64,000 nucleotides of DNA, from positions 2,112,501 to 2,176,500 of the forward strand of contig JBBBDQ010001270.1 in assembly GCA_037127315.1 (NCBI GenBank). The letters are read 5' to 3'. Below the pieces are notes generated by a model that worked only from the letters and a program-made list of their open reading frames with translations, was not told where the DNA came from and did not search any database. The position numbers were made by a program, and so were the translations under genes. The stretch is from Ascarosepion bandense. Its lineage: Eukaryota; Mollusca; Cephalopoda; Sepiida; Sepiidae. Of this stretch, positions 33,583-43,518 are shown piece after piece. The stretch's first letter is position 1, and each line of letters starts with the position of its first letter.

Positions 33583-33853
33583 TCAGTTATATTTGCAACA
33601 ACCCTCTTTAATATTCGATCATATCTGCGAACTGACTTTGTTATCTCAAATATGTACATTTCCGCAATTAATGACTTTATTATTTTCTTTCTTTCATCAT
33701 CTGGTAGGTCATTTTCATTACTAATGTTTCAACGTATATTGTGGTAAAAATAGCTTTTATTAGATTTCAGAGGCCTTAGACTAATAATATTTTAATTTCT
33801 ATAATAAATTCAAACTGCGGATTGATTAATAAATAAAATAATCTTAGTATTTA
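33583..33853. other. Unassigned AT-rich sequence
   Basis: Nothing recognised. Confidence 0.4.
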
Positions 33854-34355
33854 TCTATATTTCTGAGATGAGGTAGTATTTACAGTATTTACATTATTCG
33901 GGCTGTTGTCCTCAGCTTTGTTGCCATTTGTACGACGTTTAATAATAGATCATTCTATTTGTCTATATTTCTGAGATGAGGTAGTATTTACAGTATTTAC
34001 ATTATTTGGACTATTGTCCTCATCTTTGTTGCCGTTTGTACGACGTTTAATAATAGATCATTCTATTTGTCTATATTTCTGAGATGAGGTAGTATTTACA
34101 GTATTTACATTATTCGGACTATTGTCCTCATCTTTGTTGCCATTTATACGACGTTTAATAATAGATCATTCTATTTGTCTATATTTCTGAGATGAGGTAG
34201 TATTTACAGTATTTACATTATTCGGACTATTGTCCTCATCTTTGTTGCCATTTATACGACGTTTAATAATAGATCATTCTATTTGTCTATATTTCTGAGA
34301 TGAGGTAGTATTTACAGTATTTACATTATTAGGGCTATAGTCCTCAACTTTGTAC
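33854..34355. repeat. 108-bp tandem array, about 4.6 units
   Basis: Unit starts (tctatatttctgagatgagg) at 33854, 33962, 34070, 34178 and 34286, exactly 108 bp apart. Each contains cgtttaataatagatca and the inverse of gtcgtacaaatggcaac. The last unit runs into gacgtttcggcc, so the array grew from one end of the repeat at 34356-34670. Confidence 0.95.
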
Positions 34356-34670
34356 GACGTTTCGGCCTGTTCTTTTCTCCTTAAGGATAGAGACGTTGGT
34401 TAGTTTCTGTGACTTGATCCAAAGAGTTGTGAGTTCAATACCAAGCTACAGCAGTGTTGAACAAGCAGGTAAGAGGAGATAACTCTTGACTTCCAATCAG
34501 GGCTTTAAGCAAGGAATGGGGATGCTATACCCCGGTGATTGTAATAAAGGGTTCGGTTCGAAATTCCTAGCACCTGAAGAAAGCCGGATCGTACGACGGC
34601 CGAAACGTCGTACAAATGGCAAGAAAAATGAGAACAGTAGTCTGAATAATTTAAATACTGAAAATAATTT
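34356..34670 (+). mobile_element. Penelope-like or related dispersed repeat
   Basis: Flanked by inverse copies of cgaaacgtcgtac (34359 inverted, 34604 direct). It contains a tRNA-like stretch (gagttcaataccaagc, 34430) and the motif cctgaagaaagccgg...ggccgaaacgtcgt at 34573-34613. A diverged relative is at 40673-40860. PLE is suggested only by the CTGAAGA...GAAAC motif. Confidence 0.45.
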
Positions 34671-34889
34671 TAATTAAACCTTTTGAAACGATTTAAAAAA
34701 ATTACTCAAGTTTTATTTCGATGTCAAAATTATTTTAGATTTAAACATTTTAAGGCAAATTATGGTTATTCTGGTTCATGTATCTTAGCTGAAGAAGTTG
34801 CCAGAAAATTGTCAGTGTTGACAACTAACCGCTTTCGAGGCTCCACTCCAGGGTTCTGTCTAGATTTATTTTCATAGATTTTTCTGTGT

Positions 34890-36085
34890 TATTAATGTAA
34901 CCGCAAGGCAGCGGAAGTTAAAAAGCGGGATTTTCCTTTCTATACATACGCTGTCGGGTTTATCGATTCTGCAAAGACATTCGACAAAATACGCCACAAT
35001 GAATTGATGCTCAGCAGCCTCAACAAATTTGAGGAAGACATAAGAGTAATCAAGAATATCTACTAGCAGAAAAATGCCTTTATACGGACAGGTAACGAAT
35101 TCATCAGATATACAAAGATAGAAAGGGGCGTAAGACATGGATGAGTCTTTTCAACGAATCTGTTCAACTCGTACAGTGAGACTATTTTGAGGACCTTAGA
35201 TGTTATCCCAGAATTTGTAAGCGGAGGCCACAATTTGAATAACATACGGTACGCAGAAGATACAGTGCTGAATGCAGACACTGAAAGGAAACTACAAACC
35301 TCCTGCAGAAGATGGCTGAAGAGAGTGACAAAAAGAACTATAAATAAATTGTAAGAAAGCCGAATGCATGGTCATTAGCAAAAAGTGCAGCCGAAAATGC
35401 CAAATACAGTTGGGAGATAATAAAATTAAGCAGGTGAAAAAATATAAATACCTGGGAAGTGTTCTGACAGAAGACGGAAGGTGCGACACAGAGATCCGAA
35501 GGCGAATCTGCATGGCAACAGATGCGTTCCAGAAGCTGGAGTAAAGTATTAAGACACAGAAAACTTTCACTAGAAACAAAGAAGAGAGTACTGGATTTCT
35601 ATGTGATGTCAGTTCCTCAAGATGGCAGTGAATGCTGGACAATATCATCAAAGATGAAGAAAAAACTTGAAGCAGCGGAAATGTGGTTCTACAGAAGGAT
35701 GCTGCGGATATCGTGGACCGAGCATGTGAGCAATGATGGGGTTTTGCAAAGGATGGAAACAGAAAGGAAATTATTATTGAGCATCAGGAAGAGACAAATA
35801 AAGTTCCTGGGACATGCAATGAGGTAGGAGGCTTGGAGAACCTGATACTAACAGGCTAGATAGAGGGGAAAAGAGACAAGGGAAAGCAGCGGATAACATA
35901 TTTAAACGGCCTGAGCAGGTGGATGACAGAACGGAGGTTGCGTGATGTTACAGGAGAAAGCGTAATCAGAGTTGCCAGGAATAGGGAGACATGGAAGACC
36001 ATAAGCGCCTATGTCCTGAAAGGACAAGGCACATAGAAGAAGAAGAAGAAGAAGAAGAAGAAGAAGAAGAAGAAGAAGAAGAAGC
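34890..36085 (+). mobile_element. RTE LINE with reverse transcriptase palm and (GAA)n tail
   Basis: Reading in shifted frames: FIDSAKTFDKIRHNELM (motif A), KIERGVRHG, FNSYSETILRTLDVIPEF, NNIRYAEDTVLNADTERKL (motif C YADDT, here YAEDT), then the [30 protein letters not shown] and RKRQIKFLGHAM blocks. (GAA)n at 36037-36085 is the tail. Stops and the D-to-E change make it inactive. 34671-34889 is unassigned. Confidence 0.85.
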
Positions 36086-36237
36086 AGATACGCTGTCTAA
36101 CTGGATTGCCGTGCTTCATTTACTCTAAACAGCTGGTTATGATGCGTCAGATATCCGCCTTCGCCGATTGTATTGAGTTAAACTGGGCTTATTATATTTA
36201 TAGCTATTATATTTATTTATTGATTTATTATTTTTAT

Positions 36238-36990
36238 TTTTTAATCATCTCACCCCAAGCAAGGCATTCTACAGCCACTGTTGCACAGGGGGTTACATAG
36301 GGGAAAGTGATGAACAAGAGGGGTTAGTTATAGGAAATACCAAGAGGAGGGTAATAGACGGATGAGGATACAGAATATGTGGGTGGAGTAGATGGAAAAA
36401 GTGCTTGTGAGGATGGATGCCAGTTAGTGTGATAGGAGATGTCTATTGACCTGATATTTAAATTCCTAGAGATTGTAGCTGTCGGGGAAGCAAGTATATG
36501 GAAAGGAATTCCACAGGTGGGAAGTGCGAGAAAAGAAGCTGTTAGAGTAGAAATTGCGGTTACACTTTATCGGTTTCACTGTAAAAGGGTGGGACCTAGT
36601 TGCTAATCTAGTAGCTCGTGTAATTTCATACCTAGGGGGCACTAGTGATCTAAGTTCAACGGAGCAGAAGCCATGAATATTTATGGAAGAGACACAAGGA
36701 AGCCACGTCATGCCGGTAAAAGAGCGACTGCAGCCGAGCTGCTAAGTCGGTATCAATCACATTGCAGATTATCCGTTGGATTTTGTCAAGAACCCCGAGG
36801 TGAATAGCAGGGGCACCCAACCAGATGTGGCAACAGTATTCAATACACGGGCGCATGGTAGATTTATATATGTGCAGGATGGACTCAGACCGGAAAAACT
36901 TCCTGGCCCTGCACAGTGAACCGACCTTCTTGGCATTAAATTTAGCAATGGATTCGGTATAGTCATTCCGCTTAAGGTCTGCTGAGGAGG
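36238..36990 (-). mobile_element. LINE-J copy (C-terminal to 3' end)
   Basis: Minus-strand reading RPCIEYCCHIWLGAPAIHLG, VLDKIQRIICNVIDTDLAAR, RATRLATRSHPFTVKPIKC, SRTSHLWNSFPYTCFPDS. Tail at 36238-36290 (tcaccccaagcaaggc). Ends upstream near cattccgcttaag. Confidence 0.75.
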
Positions 36991-37039
36991 ATCATTTTAT
37001 TACATATTAACAATAAAGAATCTGTATTTGTCTACACAC

Positions 37040-37300
37040 TATGAAAAAAGAGAGCGACAACAAATTAGCTGAATGTACTAATAGCTCGAACAGAGAGGGG
37101 ATTAAAGACATCCGTATACCGCATGCCAACATACACAGGACAATACCACCGCTTCAACTCCCACCACCCATACAATGTAAAGAAAGGGATTGCCCGCGGC
37201 ATGCGTCATCGGGCATAATTCAGAAGCACTGACCCAGAGAAATACAGAAAGGAAATGGTCAGTATAATCTACGTAACAATTATCCAGGGTACATGACAAC
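37040..37300 (+). pseudogene. Penelope-like reverse transcriptase, C-terminal fragment
   Basis: Reading VYRMPTYTGQYHRFNSHHPY then NVKKGIARGMRHRA before a stop. The Y-R-P-T-T-G-Y-H-F-S-HP-K-G-R-HRA pattern is the conserved end of Penelope-like RTs. Sequence to about 37440 may continue the element in other frames. Confidence 0.7.
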
Positions 37301-37644
37301 AACTCCAACGAACGTCAGGATGACCTTCAGAAGTGTTTATACACTTCGCGGGTACTTTTCCCGAGTAAGACCTCCAACAGGGGATGGCATTACGAACGAC
37401 TGTGTACGCCATTCTTTGTAGATGTGGAAAGAAATATTGGATTTGGAATTTTACTCGCAAAAACAACAAACATTATTGCTCAAAATAAAGACCATCATTT
37501 TCCAAGACTTTCTGCCATCAATCTGCAACCTTTCGGATCTAGTCAAAGTACCATTCCGCCGGCTTCAAATCAAATAATTCTTGACACGCTTCATCGACTT
37601 CATCAAACGATTTATTTCATTCTTCTCTTGCCCTTTATCTGGTC
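37301..37644. other. Probable PLE remnant, unassigned
   Basis: No readable motif. GC content and position suggest it continues the PLE fragment. Confidence 0.3.
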
Positions 37645-37749
37645 CGTCTTTCTCTTCACTCTCCTCTTGTCTAAACTTTTACTCTTATGTAGCCCCCTGC
37701 GCATCAGTGGCGGTACCGCTTCGCTTGAGGTGATATGATTAAAAAAAAA
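37645..37749 (+). repeat. LINE-J 3'-tail unit, copy 1 of a direct repeat
   Basis: cgtctttctcttcactctcc to gattaaaaaaaaa, about 105 bp. Almost identical to 38271-38372. The A-tail is joined directly to RTE sequence. Confidence 0.85.
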
Positions 37750-38230
37750 TTGAACAACATAAGGTAGGCAGATGATACAGTGCTGATGGCAGACACTGAT
37801 AGGAAAGTACAAGACCTCCTATAGAAGGTAGCTGAAAAGAGTGAGAAGAATGGACTACAAATAAACTGCAAGAAAACCGAATGAATGGTCATCAGCAAAC
37901 AGAGGAGCCCAAAATGGCAATTACAGGTGGGGGATACAAAAATAAAGCAGGTACAAAAATGTAAATATCTGGGAACTGTTCTAACAGAAGACAGAAACTG
38001 CGACACAGAGATTTGAAGGCGAATTAACATGGCGAAAGACCCGTTCCAGAAACTGAGTAGAGTATTAAGAGACAGGAAAATTTCGCTAGACACAAAAAAA
38101 GAGTACTGGACTGCTATGTGATGTCAGTTTTTCAATATAGCAGTGAATGCTGGACAATACCATCAAGGATAAAGGAAAAACTTGAAGCAGCTGAAATGAG
38201 GGTTCTACAGAAGGATGATGCGGATATTAT
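37750..38230 (+). mobile_element. RTE LINE fragment between LINE-J direct repeats
   Basis: Covers YADDT region (aacaacataaggtaggcaga) to the RRML region (gaaggatgatgcggatatta). Very similar to the minus-strand copy at 61860-62353, including the same join to a LINE-J-type tail. It stops abruptly at a telomere-type repeat. Confidence 0.82.
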
Positions 38231-38233
38231 GAG

Positions 38234-38262
38234 TTAGGGTTAGGGTTAGGGTTAGGGTTAGG
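38234..38262 (+). repeat. Interstitial telomere-type repeat (TTAGGG)4.8
   Basis: Four perfect TTAGGG units and a partial fifth, lying between the broken RTE copy and the second LINE-J tail. TTAGGG is the usual metazoan and molluscan telomere unit. Confidence 0.9.
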
Positions 38263-38270
38263 ATTATATA

Positions 38271-38372
38271 CGTCTTTCTCTTCACTCTCCTCTTGTCTAA
38301 ACTTTTACTCTCATGTAGCCCCCTGCGCATCAGTGGCGGTACCGCTTCGCTTGAGGTGAAACGATTAAAAAA
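38271..38372 (+). repeat. LINE-J 3'-tail unit, copy 2 of a direct repeat
   Basis: Repeat of 37645-37749 with a handful of differences, followed by (AAAT)n-like sequence. 38373-38750 has no recognised content. Confidence 0.85.
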
Positions 38373-38750
38373 TATAAATAAATAAAGATTATGCCTGCCG
38401 TCATAAATTATAGCAAAATTTGAAATTGACATTTTATTAATAGCTTAACATTATTACATTTCCAATTAATAGTTAGTCATTAGGAAGGATCAGGATATTT
38501 CTTAATATTAAGAGACCGTCTAGTCCTCACTTTAGTTACGTACATTCTTATATTAGAAAAAGTTTGCCGATACCAGAAAAAAATATTTTTAAATATTAAA
38601 CTGTCTTTTTAAAATATATTTATTTTTTCGTATGTGTGTTTTTATTCAGATATCTTTTCAACTATCATATTAATATTGAGTAATAATGGAAATCATTTTC
38701 ATTAAATAATAACAATATAAAATTGATTCAACTATATATGTATATATTCA

Positions 38751-39136
38751 TACACTAAGGGCCATAATTATTAGGCTACCCCGGTGTTTTACAAAATTAT
38801 GTATTTCATATTTTTTAGTATTTACAGCCAAGTGAATAACTTTAAACGAAAAAAGATTTTTTTGTTAATACTGCACAATAACATGTGCATCAAATGAATT
38901 TATAAATATCTAATAATTACCTATATTGCAGTTTCATCAATGAAAACATGAAGAAAATTTAGGGTGATTCGGACGAGTTCATCTTTGCTTCTTTGCCTTG
39001 TAAAATTTTGCAAAGTAATAATAACGAAAGAACCATTCTAATTTCATTTAGAATAATCCACTTGGCAATAAATACTAAATATAGTCTAAAATACAACATT
39101 TTTTAAAGGGTGTCCTTATAATTATGGCTGGTAGTA
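38751..39136 (+). mobile_element. Tc1/mariner-type MITE, complete
   Basis: tacactaagggccataatta at the left and the inverse of agccataattataaggacac at the right. Long subterminal inverted arms (agtatttacagccaagtgaa / ttcatttagaataatccact type). 386 bp, non-coding. Confidence 0.72.
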
Positions 39137-39151
39137 TACATATATATATAT

Positions 39152-39548
39152 GTCATTTCGCGCTATCCCGCGTTGTGACGTCATAAAACCGCATCGCAAA
39201 CTTAAGAACTGCGTTTATTATTTTTGGTAACTATTGCCGTTGCCAAGCGGAGTTTTATGTCAACCAAAATAAAATCGTCGGTGATGGTGGATTTTATAAT
39301 ATTTCAGTTTAAACTACCTCTCTGAAGATGGCTTATGTGAGTCGAAAGCTTAGAAGAAAACCAATAAATAATTATCCAAATGTTGGAGAATTTTTGTCTT
39401 TATTTTCAACTGAAATTAAAGCCAAAATACGACGTTTAGAACGGCTCATGATTAAACATAATAGACATTCATTGTCTCTTATATTTAACAGCATATGTTT
39501 AGAAAATTACTTGCTGCCTCGATATACTAAATATATATATATATATAT
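39152..39548 (+). mobile_element. Penelope-like element 3' region
   Basis: Longest plus-strand copy of this non-coding end: gtcatttcgcgctatcccgc, then tgaagatggcttatgtgagt, ending cgatatactaaatatat and (TA)n. Aligned with 56817-57196 (minus), which has the GIY-YIG coding end attached. Confidence 0.65.
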
Positions 39549-39860
39549 AGGTTTAATGTGGAAAAATTTGTGATTTAACTGAGTCATGCCGATTTAAAAG
39601 TTTCGTGAAGCCATCACTATGATATTCTCATTCCTCAGGATTTTTCTTTTAATCTGAATATTTGAGTGAAAACATCATAACGGTGTCTTGATTTGTGCTC
39701 TGATAAGAGACAAACTTCTCAACATTATTTATATTTACGTGCTATCTCTATCTCTATATCGAGCACTTTACGACAAAAAACTGCTTCCGAAAATCTCTTC
39801 TTATCGGTAAACCACTAAAAAAACAACAATCTTGGTATTAAGCTTCATCACACTTCAGCA

Positions 39861-39923
<63 letters not shown>
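39861..39923. repeat. (ATCT)n microsatellite
   Basis: Simple tract preceding a mariner fragment. Confidence 0.95.
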
Positions 39924-39924
39924 C

Positions 39925-40175
39925 CAGGAGGTGCTGAGGAGCGTGGTGAAGCACTGGATGGACAAGATCTCTGCTGGACTCCGCTCCTCACACAAGGCCA
40001 AGATGTCCTTCACTACTGGTCGCCAGACTTGTCGAAGCCCTCCCCACCCGACTGTGACCCCCTTGATTATTTCTTCTTCGAGGGCAAGACCAATAAACAC
40101 GCCCACGACACTTTTTTAAAAAATGAACAAACTCTTCGTCGTTTGTGTTGATTTTTATGTTTATGTATTATTACG
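39925..40175 (+). pseudogene. mariner transposase C-terminal fragment
   Basis: Frame reading HYWSPDLSKPSPPDCDPLDY FFFEGKTNKHAHDTFLKNEQ resembles the PPxSPDCNPLDYFVWG..E..TN..PHNT block with the third catalytic Asp of mariner transposases. Only the last part is present. Confidence 0.7.
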
Positions 40176-40187
40176 TAATGTGTCTAG

Positions 40188-40320
40188 GACCTTTTGTCGG
40201 AGTGTAATGGTTAACAAGCGTGTCTAGCTAAATAAATTGCGACTGGGTAGTAAGTTCGATCATCAGTGGGTGCTCCATAATTTTGTCCCTGTGCCACATT
40301 TAAGCTGCCCTTAGTAAACG
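40188..40320 (+). mobile_element. tRNA-like SINE, single diverged unit
   Basis: Same family as the dimer at 5893-6165: gtgtaatggttaacaagcgt (A box), gtaagttcgatcatca (B box), then gtgccacatttaagctg. Confidence 0.65.
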
Positions 40321-40412
40321 ACTATTACGTTATGTGTCTTGATTCCTAGAGTGTTTTTTTTTTATCTAAGACTCTATATATTGAAAACCTCGTTATTTTT
40401 TAGCCTCTAACA

Positions 40413-40672
40413 CAGTCAGTTAAGTGCCATATGTGATACACGCTTGGACGAGCATGCCTCGAAAGAGACATGACAGACTGGGCAGAAGATTTTCCCACAG
40501 TAGGTTGCAATTGCTTTCTGCGGTAGACTGGTTGGCTAAAGAACCCAATCTGTCCTGTTATTTAACCCATAACTGGATGGAAGAGACTCTTTCCCAAGAG
40601 TATTTGTGCGTAAGTGATACTAGGAATTCAACTGGAATTCGAACTCGGCTCTCCAATTTCTCGTTCCGTGGC
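40413..40672 (-). mobile_element. tRNA-derived SINE, nearly full length
   Basis: Minus strand, tail to B box (aattcgaactcggctct), missing the outer head. Small central deletion near 40540. It lies 279 bp from the exon at 40951. Confidence 0.82.
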
Positions 40673-40860
40673 CTAGTATTGAACTCACAACTCTTCGGTC
40701 AAGTTATTGGAACTAAACAACGCTTATATCCACTGGGCCAAAGAGAAAGATATGCCCAGTTCAGTTCGAAATTTCTAGCAATTTAAGAAGGCCGGAGCAT
40801 ACAACGGCTGAACTGTCATAAAATGGCAATACGATGGAGACAATAATCCGAACTATGTAA
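40673..40860 (+). mobile_element. Relative of the dispersed repeat at 34356-34670
   Basis: ttcgaaatttctagca, aagaaggccggagcat and cataaaatggcaata follow the same order as at 34550-34640, diverged. Confidence 0.45.
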
Positions 40861-40950
40861 ATAATGATATTTTCTCGTGTAAAAAAAAAGAGAGAAAAAG
40901 AATAACGATAAAATTTTTAAAGGATTTTTTAATGACGTTGTTTTACTTAC

Positions 40951-41197
40951 CTCCCTATAAGTAAAAATTTTCCAACAACGTCTTGCCGCCGGGTGGCCTG
41001 GAAGAATTTCTTGACTGTCATTCCTTCGCAAAAACAGACGACAACTTTGGCACGACTAGTTTCCATAATGCTTTCGACGAGTTTATCAAAAGCTTCTTCA
41101 TGTGCGTTACTGTTGATGTTGTCGCTGGTAGCGATGCAGACGTTGTAAGTTTTGGCCAGTCTCTTAAACATTTCCATTCCACTGGAACCGTAGCTGC
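40951..41197 (-). CDS. mGluR: Metabotropic glutamate receptor, ligand-binding-domain exon
   Basis: Internal exon of 247 bp, acceptor ttattttcag at 41198 and donor AG|GTAAGT at 40951. Phase 1 in, phase 2 out. It encodes SYGSSGMEMFKRLAKTYNVC, IATSDNINSNAHEEAFDKLV, ESIMETSRAKVVVCFCEGMT, VKKFFQATRRQDVVGKFLLI and G. The mGluR1/5 counterpart reads NYGESGMDAF ... CIAHSDKIYSNA ... VVVCFCEGMTVRGLL. Tyr of the SYG motif (Y236 of mGluR1) and Glu of CFCEGMT (E292), both near bound glutamate, are conserved. The E238 and K260 equivalents are Ser and Asn. The CFCEGMTV string favours group I over groups II and III. The next exon is 31.75 kb away at 8966-9198; the preceding exon was not found up to 64000. Function inferred from family: glutamate-gated G-protein signalling at the plasma membrane. 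Confidence 0.93.
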
Positions 41198-41451
41198 CTG
41201 AAAATAAGAAAATATATTAGTGTTTTAATAATAAGAATTTCTGAAAAATCAAATTCGTCGCAAGCAAGGCACTAAAGCCTCTAAGGCTTAATAGTTTAGT
41301 GGGTATGAAAATATTAGAAAACAGAGACGTTATTATGGAACGAGAAATCTAGAAGAATAATCAGGAAGATAACGATTGACATTGCATTTAAATTTTGTAG
41401 ATCAAAGTTGTCTGGAAAGTAAGGAAACGGAAAAGTAATTGTTAGTATATT

Positions 41452-41763
41452 CAGTCAGTTAAGTGCCATACGTGATACACGCTTTGGGCGATCATGTCTC
41501 GAAAATAACTTGAGTGACTGGGCAGAAGATTATCCCGCAGTAGTTTGCCATTGCTTTCTGCGGTAGACTGGTTGCCAACTAAGGCTATAGAACCCAATCT
41601 GTCCTGTTATTTGACCCATAACTGGAAGGAAGAAACGGATTAATACATTTCCCAAGGGTATTTGCGCGTATATGATTGCAACGAATTCAACTAGAATGCG
41701 AACTCGGCTCTACCGATTTCTCGTTCCGAGTCGATATCCACTGGACCACAACGCACATCCGTG
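41452..41763 (-). mobile_element. tRNA-derived SINE, full length, with 11-bp TSD
   Basis: Complete minus-strand copy. GTTAGTATATT at 41441-41451 is repeated at 41764-41774. The second repeat includes the first two bases of the mariner terminus at 41773, so the SINE inserted at the edge of an already present mariner. Confidence 0.9.
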
Positions 41764-41772
41764 GTTAGTATA

Positions 41773-42574
41773 TTAGGTTGTTATAAAAATAATGGCCGAT
41801 TTCAGAGACATAGTTTATTTTTTGAAAAATTAATTACAGAAATGTTGAAATTAGTCAAAGTGTAAGCCTTGAGCATTTCTGCACCTCTGCCATCGATCGA
41901 CAAAATTATGTGTTCCTCGTTGATAAAAAGTTTGATGAAACGAAATCTTTGAATGCTGATTCCACCTCTCGTTTGGAGCTAAACGTTTTACCATTTAAAA
42001 ACGTGTTTAAGTGTTTTTTTTTTAATGGTAATCTGTGGGTGAAAGATCAGCGGAATATGGAGGAGTCTGTGAATTTTTGCAACGTCATTCTTGCAACCTG
42101 CCGTTTGGCATTATCGTGGAGCAGAATTGGACCAAGTCGATTCATCAAGGCAGGATTCATTTTTTGCAGGCGTGCATGCATATCAGCAAACGGCTTGAAC
42201 TTGTTCGTTGTCAAGACTGCATGACCGTCCTCTACATTCTTCATCTCATCACCATTACGGAATTCCTGGAACCACTTTCGTAGAGTCTGATCATTTGCGG
42301 ATTCATCTAATCAGGCTCTGTTGATATTGGCAGAAGTTTGGGAGACATCGCGCCAAGGTTGCACAGTAAGAAAGTAAACAAAGATAATGTTTTGTCATCT
42401 TCATAATTAAGTGTTTCTATGCATAAAAAATATTTGTTTGTTAAAACTATTTAAAGAGCACGCATTGATTATTATGTATACAAAAATTCACCTAATATAT
42501 ACGGTAAATATTATTTTAAAATGTCTTTTCAAAATACAACACTTCGAGAGGCCATTATTTTTGTTATTAGCTAA
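41773..42574 (-). mobile_element. mariner element, internally deleted
   Basis: Left terminus TTAGGTTGTTATAAAAATAA after TA, right terminus the inverse (gccatttattttt-type, ending ctaa at 42574). The minus-strand coding remnant reads FADMHARLQKMNPALMNRLG, PILLHDNAKRQVARMTLQKF, matching the second catalytic Asp block (LLHDNARPHVARMT) of mariner transposases. 802 bp against about 1.3 kb for intact elements; no full ORF. Confidence 0.8.
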
Positions 42575-42639
42575 AAAAATTTATGAATAAATCTCAATTT
42601 CATATATAAATTGGTTAGACTTCGTTTCTAGTCTAGTCT

Positions 42640-43322
42640 TTTTCTTCTTCTTCTTCTTCTTCTTCTTCTTCTATGTGCCCTGCCCTTTCAGGATGTAGGC
42701 GATCATGGCCTTCCACGTTTCCCTATTCCTTGCGGCTCTTAGCACACTTTTTCCTGTAACGACACGAAAGCCCCGTTCTGTCATCCACCTGCACAGGCCC
42801 TTTAAATACATTATCCGCCGCCTTCCTCAGTCTCTTTATCCCTCTACATGGCCTGGTAGTATCAGGTACCCCAAGCACTCTTTCATCATTGCATGTCCCA
42901 CGAACTTTTGTTTGTCTCTCCCTGATGCTTAATATTAATTTCATTTTCATTTCGATTCTTTACAGCACCTCATCATTGCTCACATGCTCGGTCCATGATA
43001 TCAGCAGCATCCTTCTGTAGAACCACAGTTCAGTTACTTCTGGTTTTTCCTTCATCTTTGATGATAATGTCCAGCATTCACTGCTATATTGAAGAACTGA
43101 TATCACATAGCAAACCAGTACTCTCTTGTTTGTTTCTAGTGAAAGTTTCCTGTCTTTTAATAATTTACTCAGCTTCAGGAACGCGTCCTTCGCCATGCCA
43201 GTTCGCCTTCGGATCTCTGTGTCACACTTTCCATCTTCTGTTAGAACATTTCGTAGGTATTTAAATTTTTGTACTGCCGTTAAATTCGTAAAGTTTAGGT
43301 ACTCAAGAGTATCAGGGATTAG
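42640..43322 (-). mobile_element. RTE LINE, 5'-truncated, with (GAA)n tail
   Basis: Minus-strand 121-codon stretch: [80 protein letters not shown]. Tail seen as (TTC)n at 42643-42671. No TSD recognised. Confidence 0.82.
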
Positions 43323-43518
43323 CATAAAAGTATTTATGGAAAAGGCACAGGGAAGTAAATTTGCGTGAGTGGGTATGTGAGTGAAACCGTGACACGAGCA
43401 ATATATGATGATTCTTTAGATTTTACAAGGAGGTCGAAGTATATACAAGAAGTACTGGATCATATGTAGCAGCGATATTCAAAGCGGGGATGAATTGTAT
43501 ACGTATAATTATGTAAGA

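Larger units (their letters stand above)
9199..40950 (-). other. mGluR: mGluR intron, 31,752 bp, filled with mobile elements
   Basis: Bounded by donor AG|GTAAGT (minus strand, edge at 40950/40951) and acceptor ttcctttccag (edge at 9198/9199). Phase 2: the split codon AG|T gives the Ser of the conserved GSDGW motif. About 31.75 kb, with no recognisable exon inside. Confidence 0.88.

Noticed and set aside
38234..38262. Chromosome end
   Set aside because: Only 29 bp of TTAGGG, with ordinary sequence and the receptor exon on the far side.
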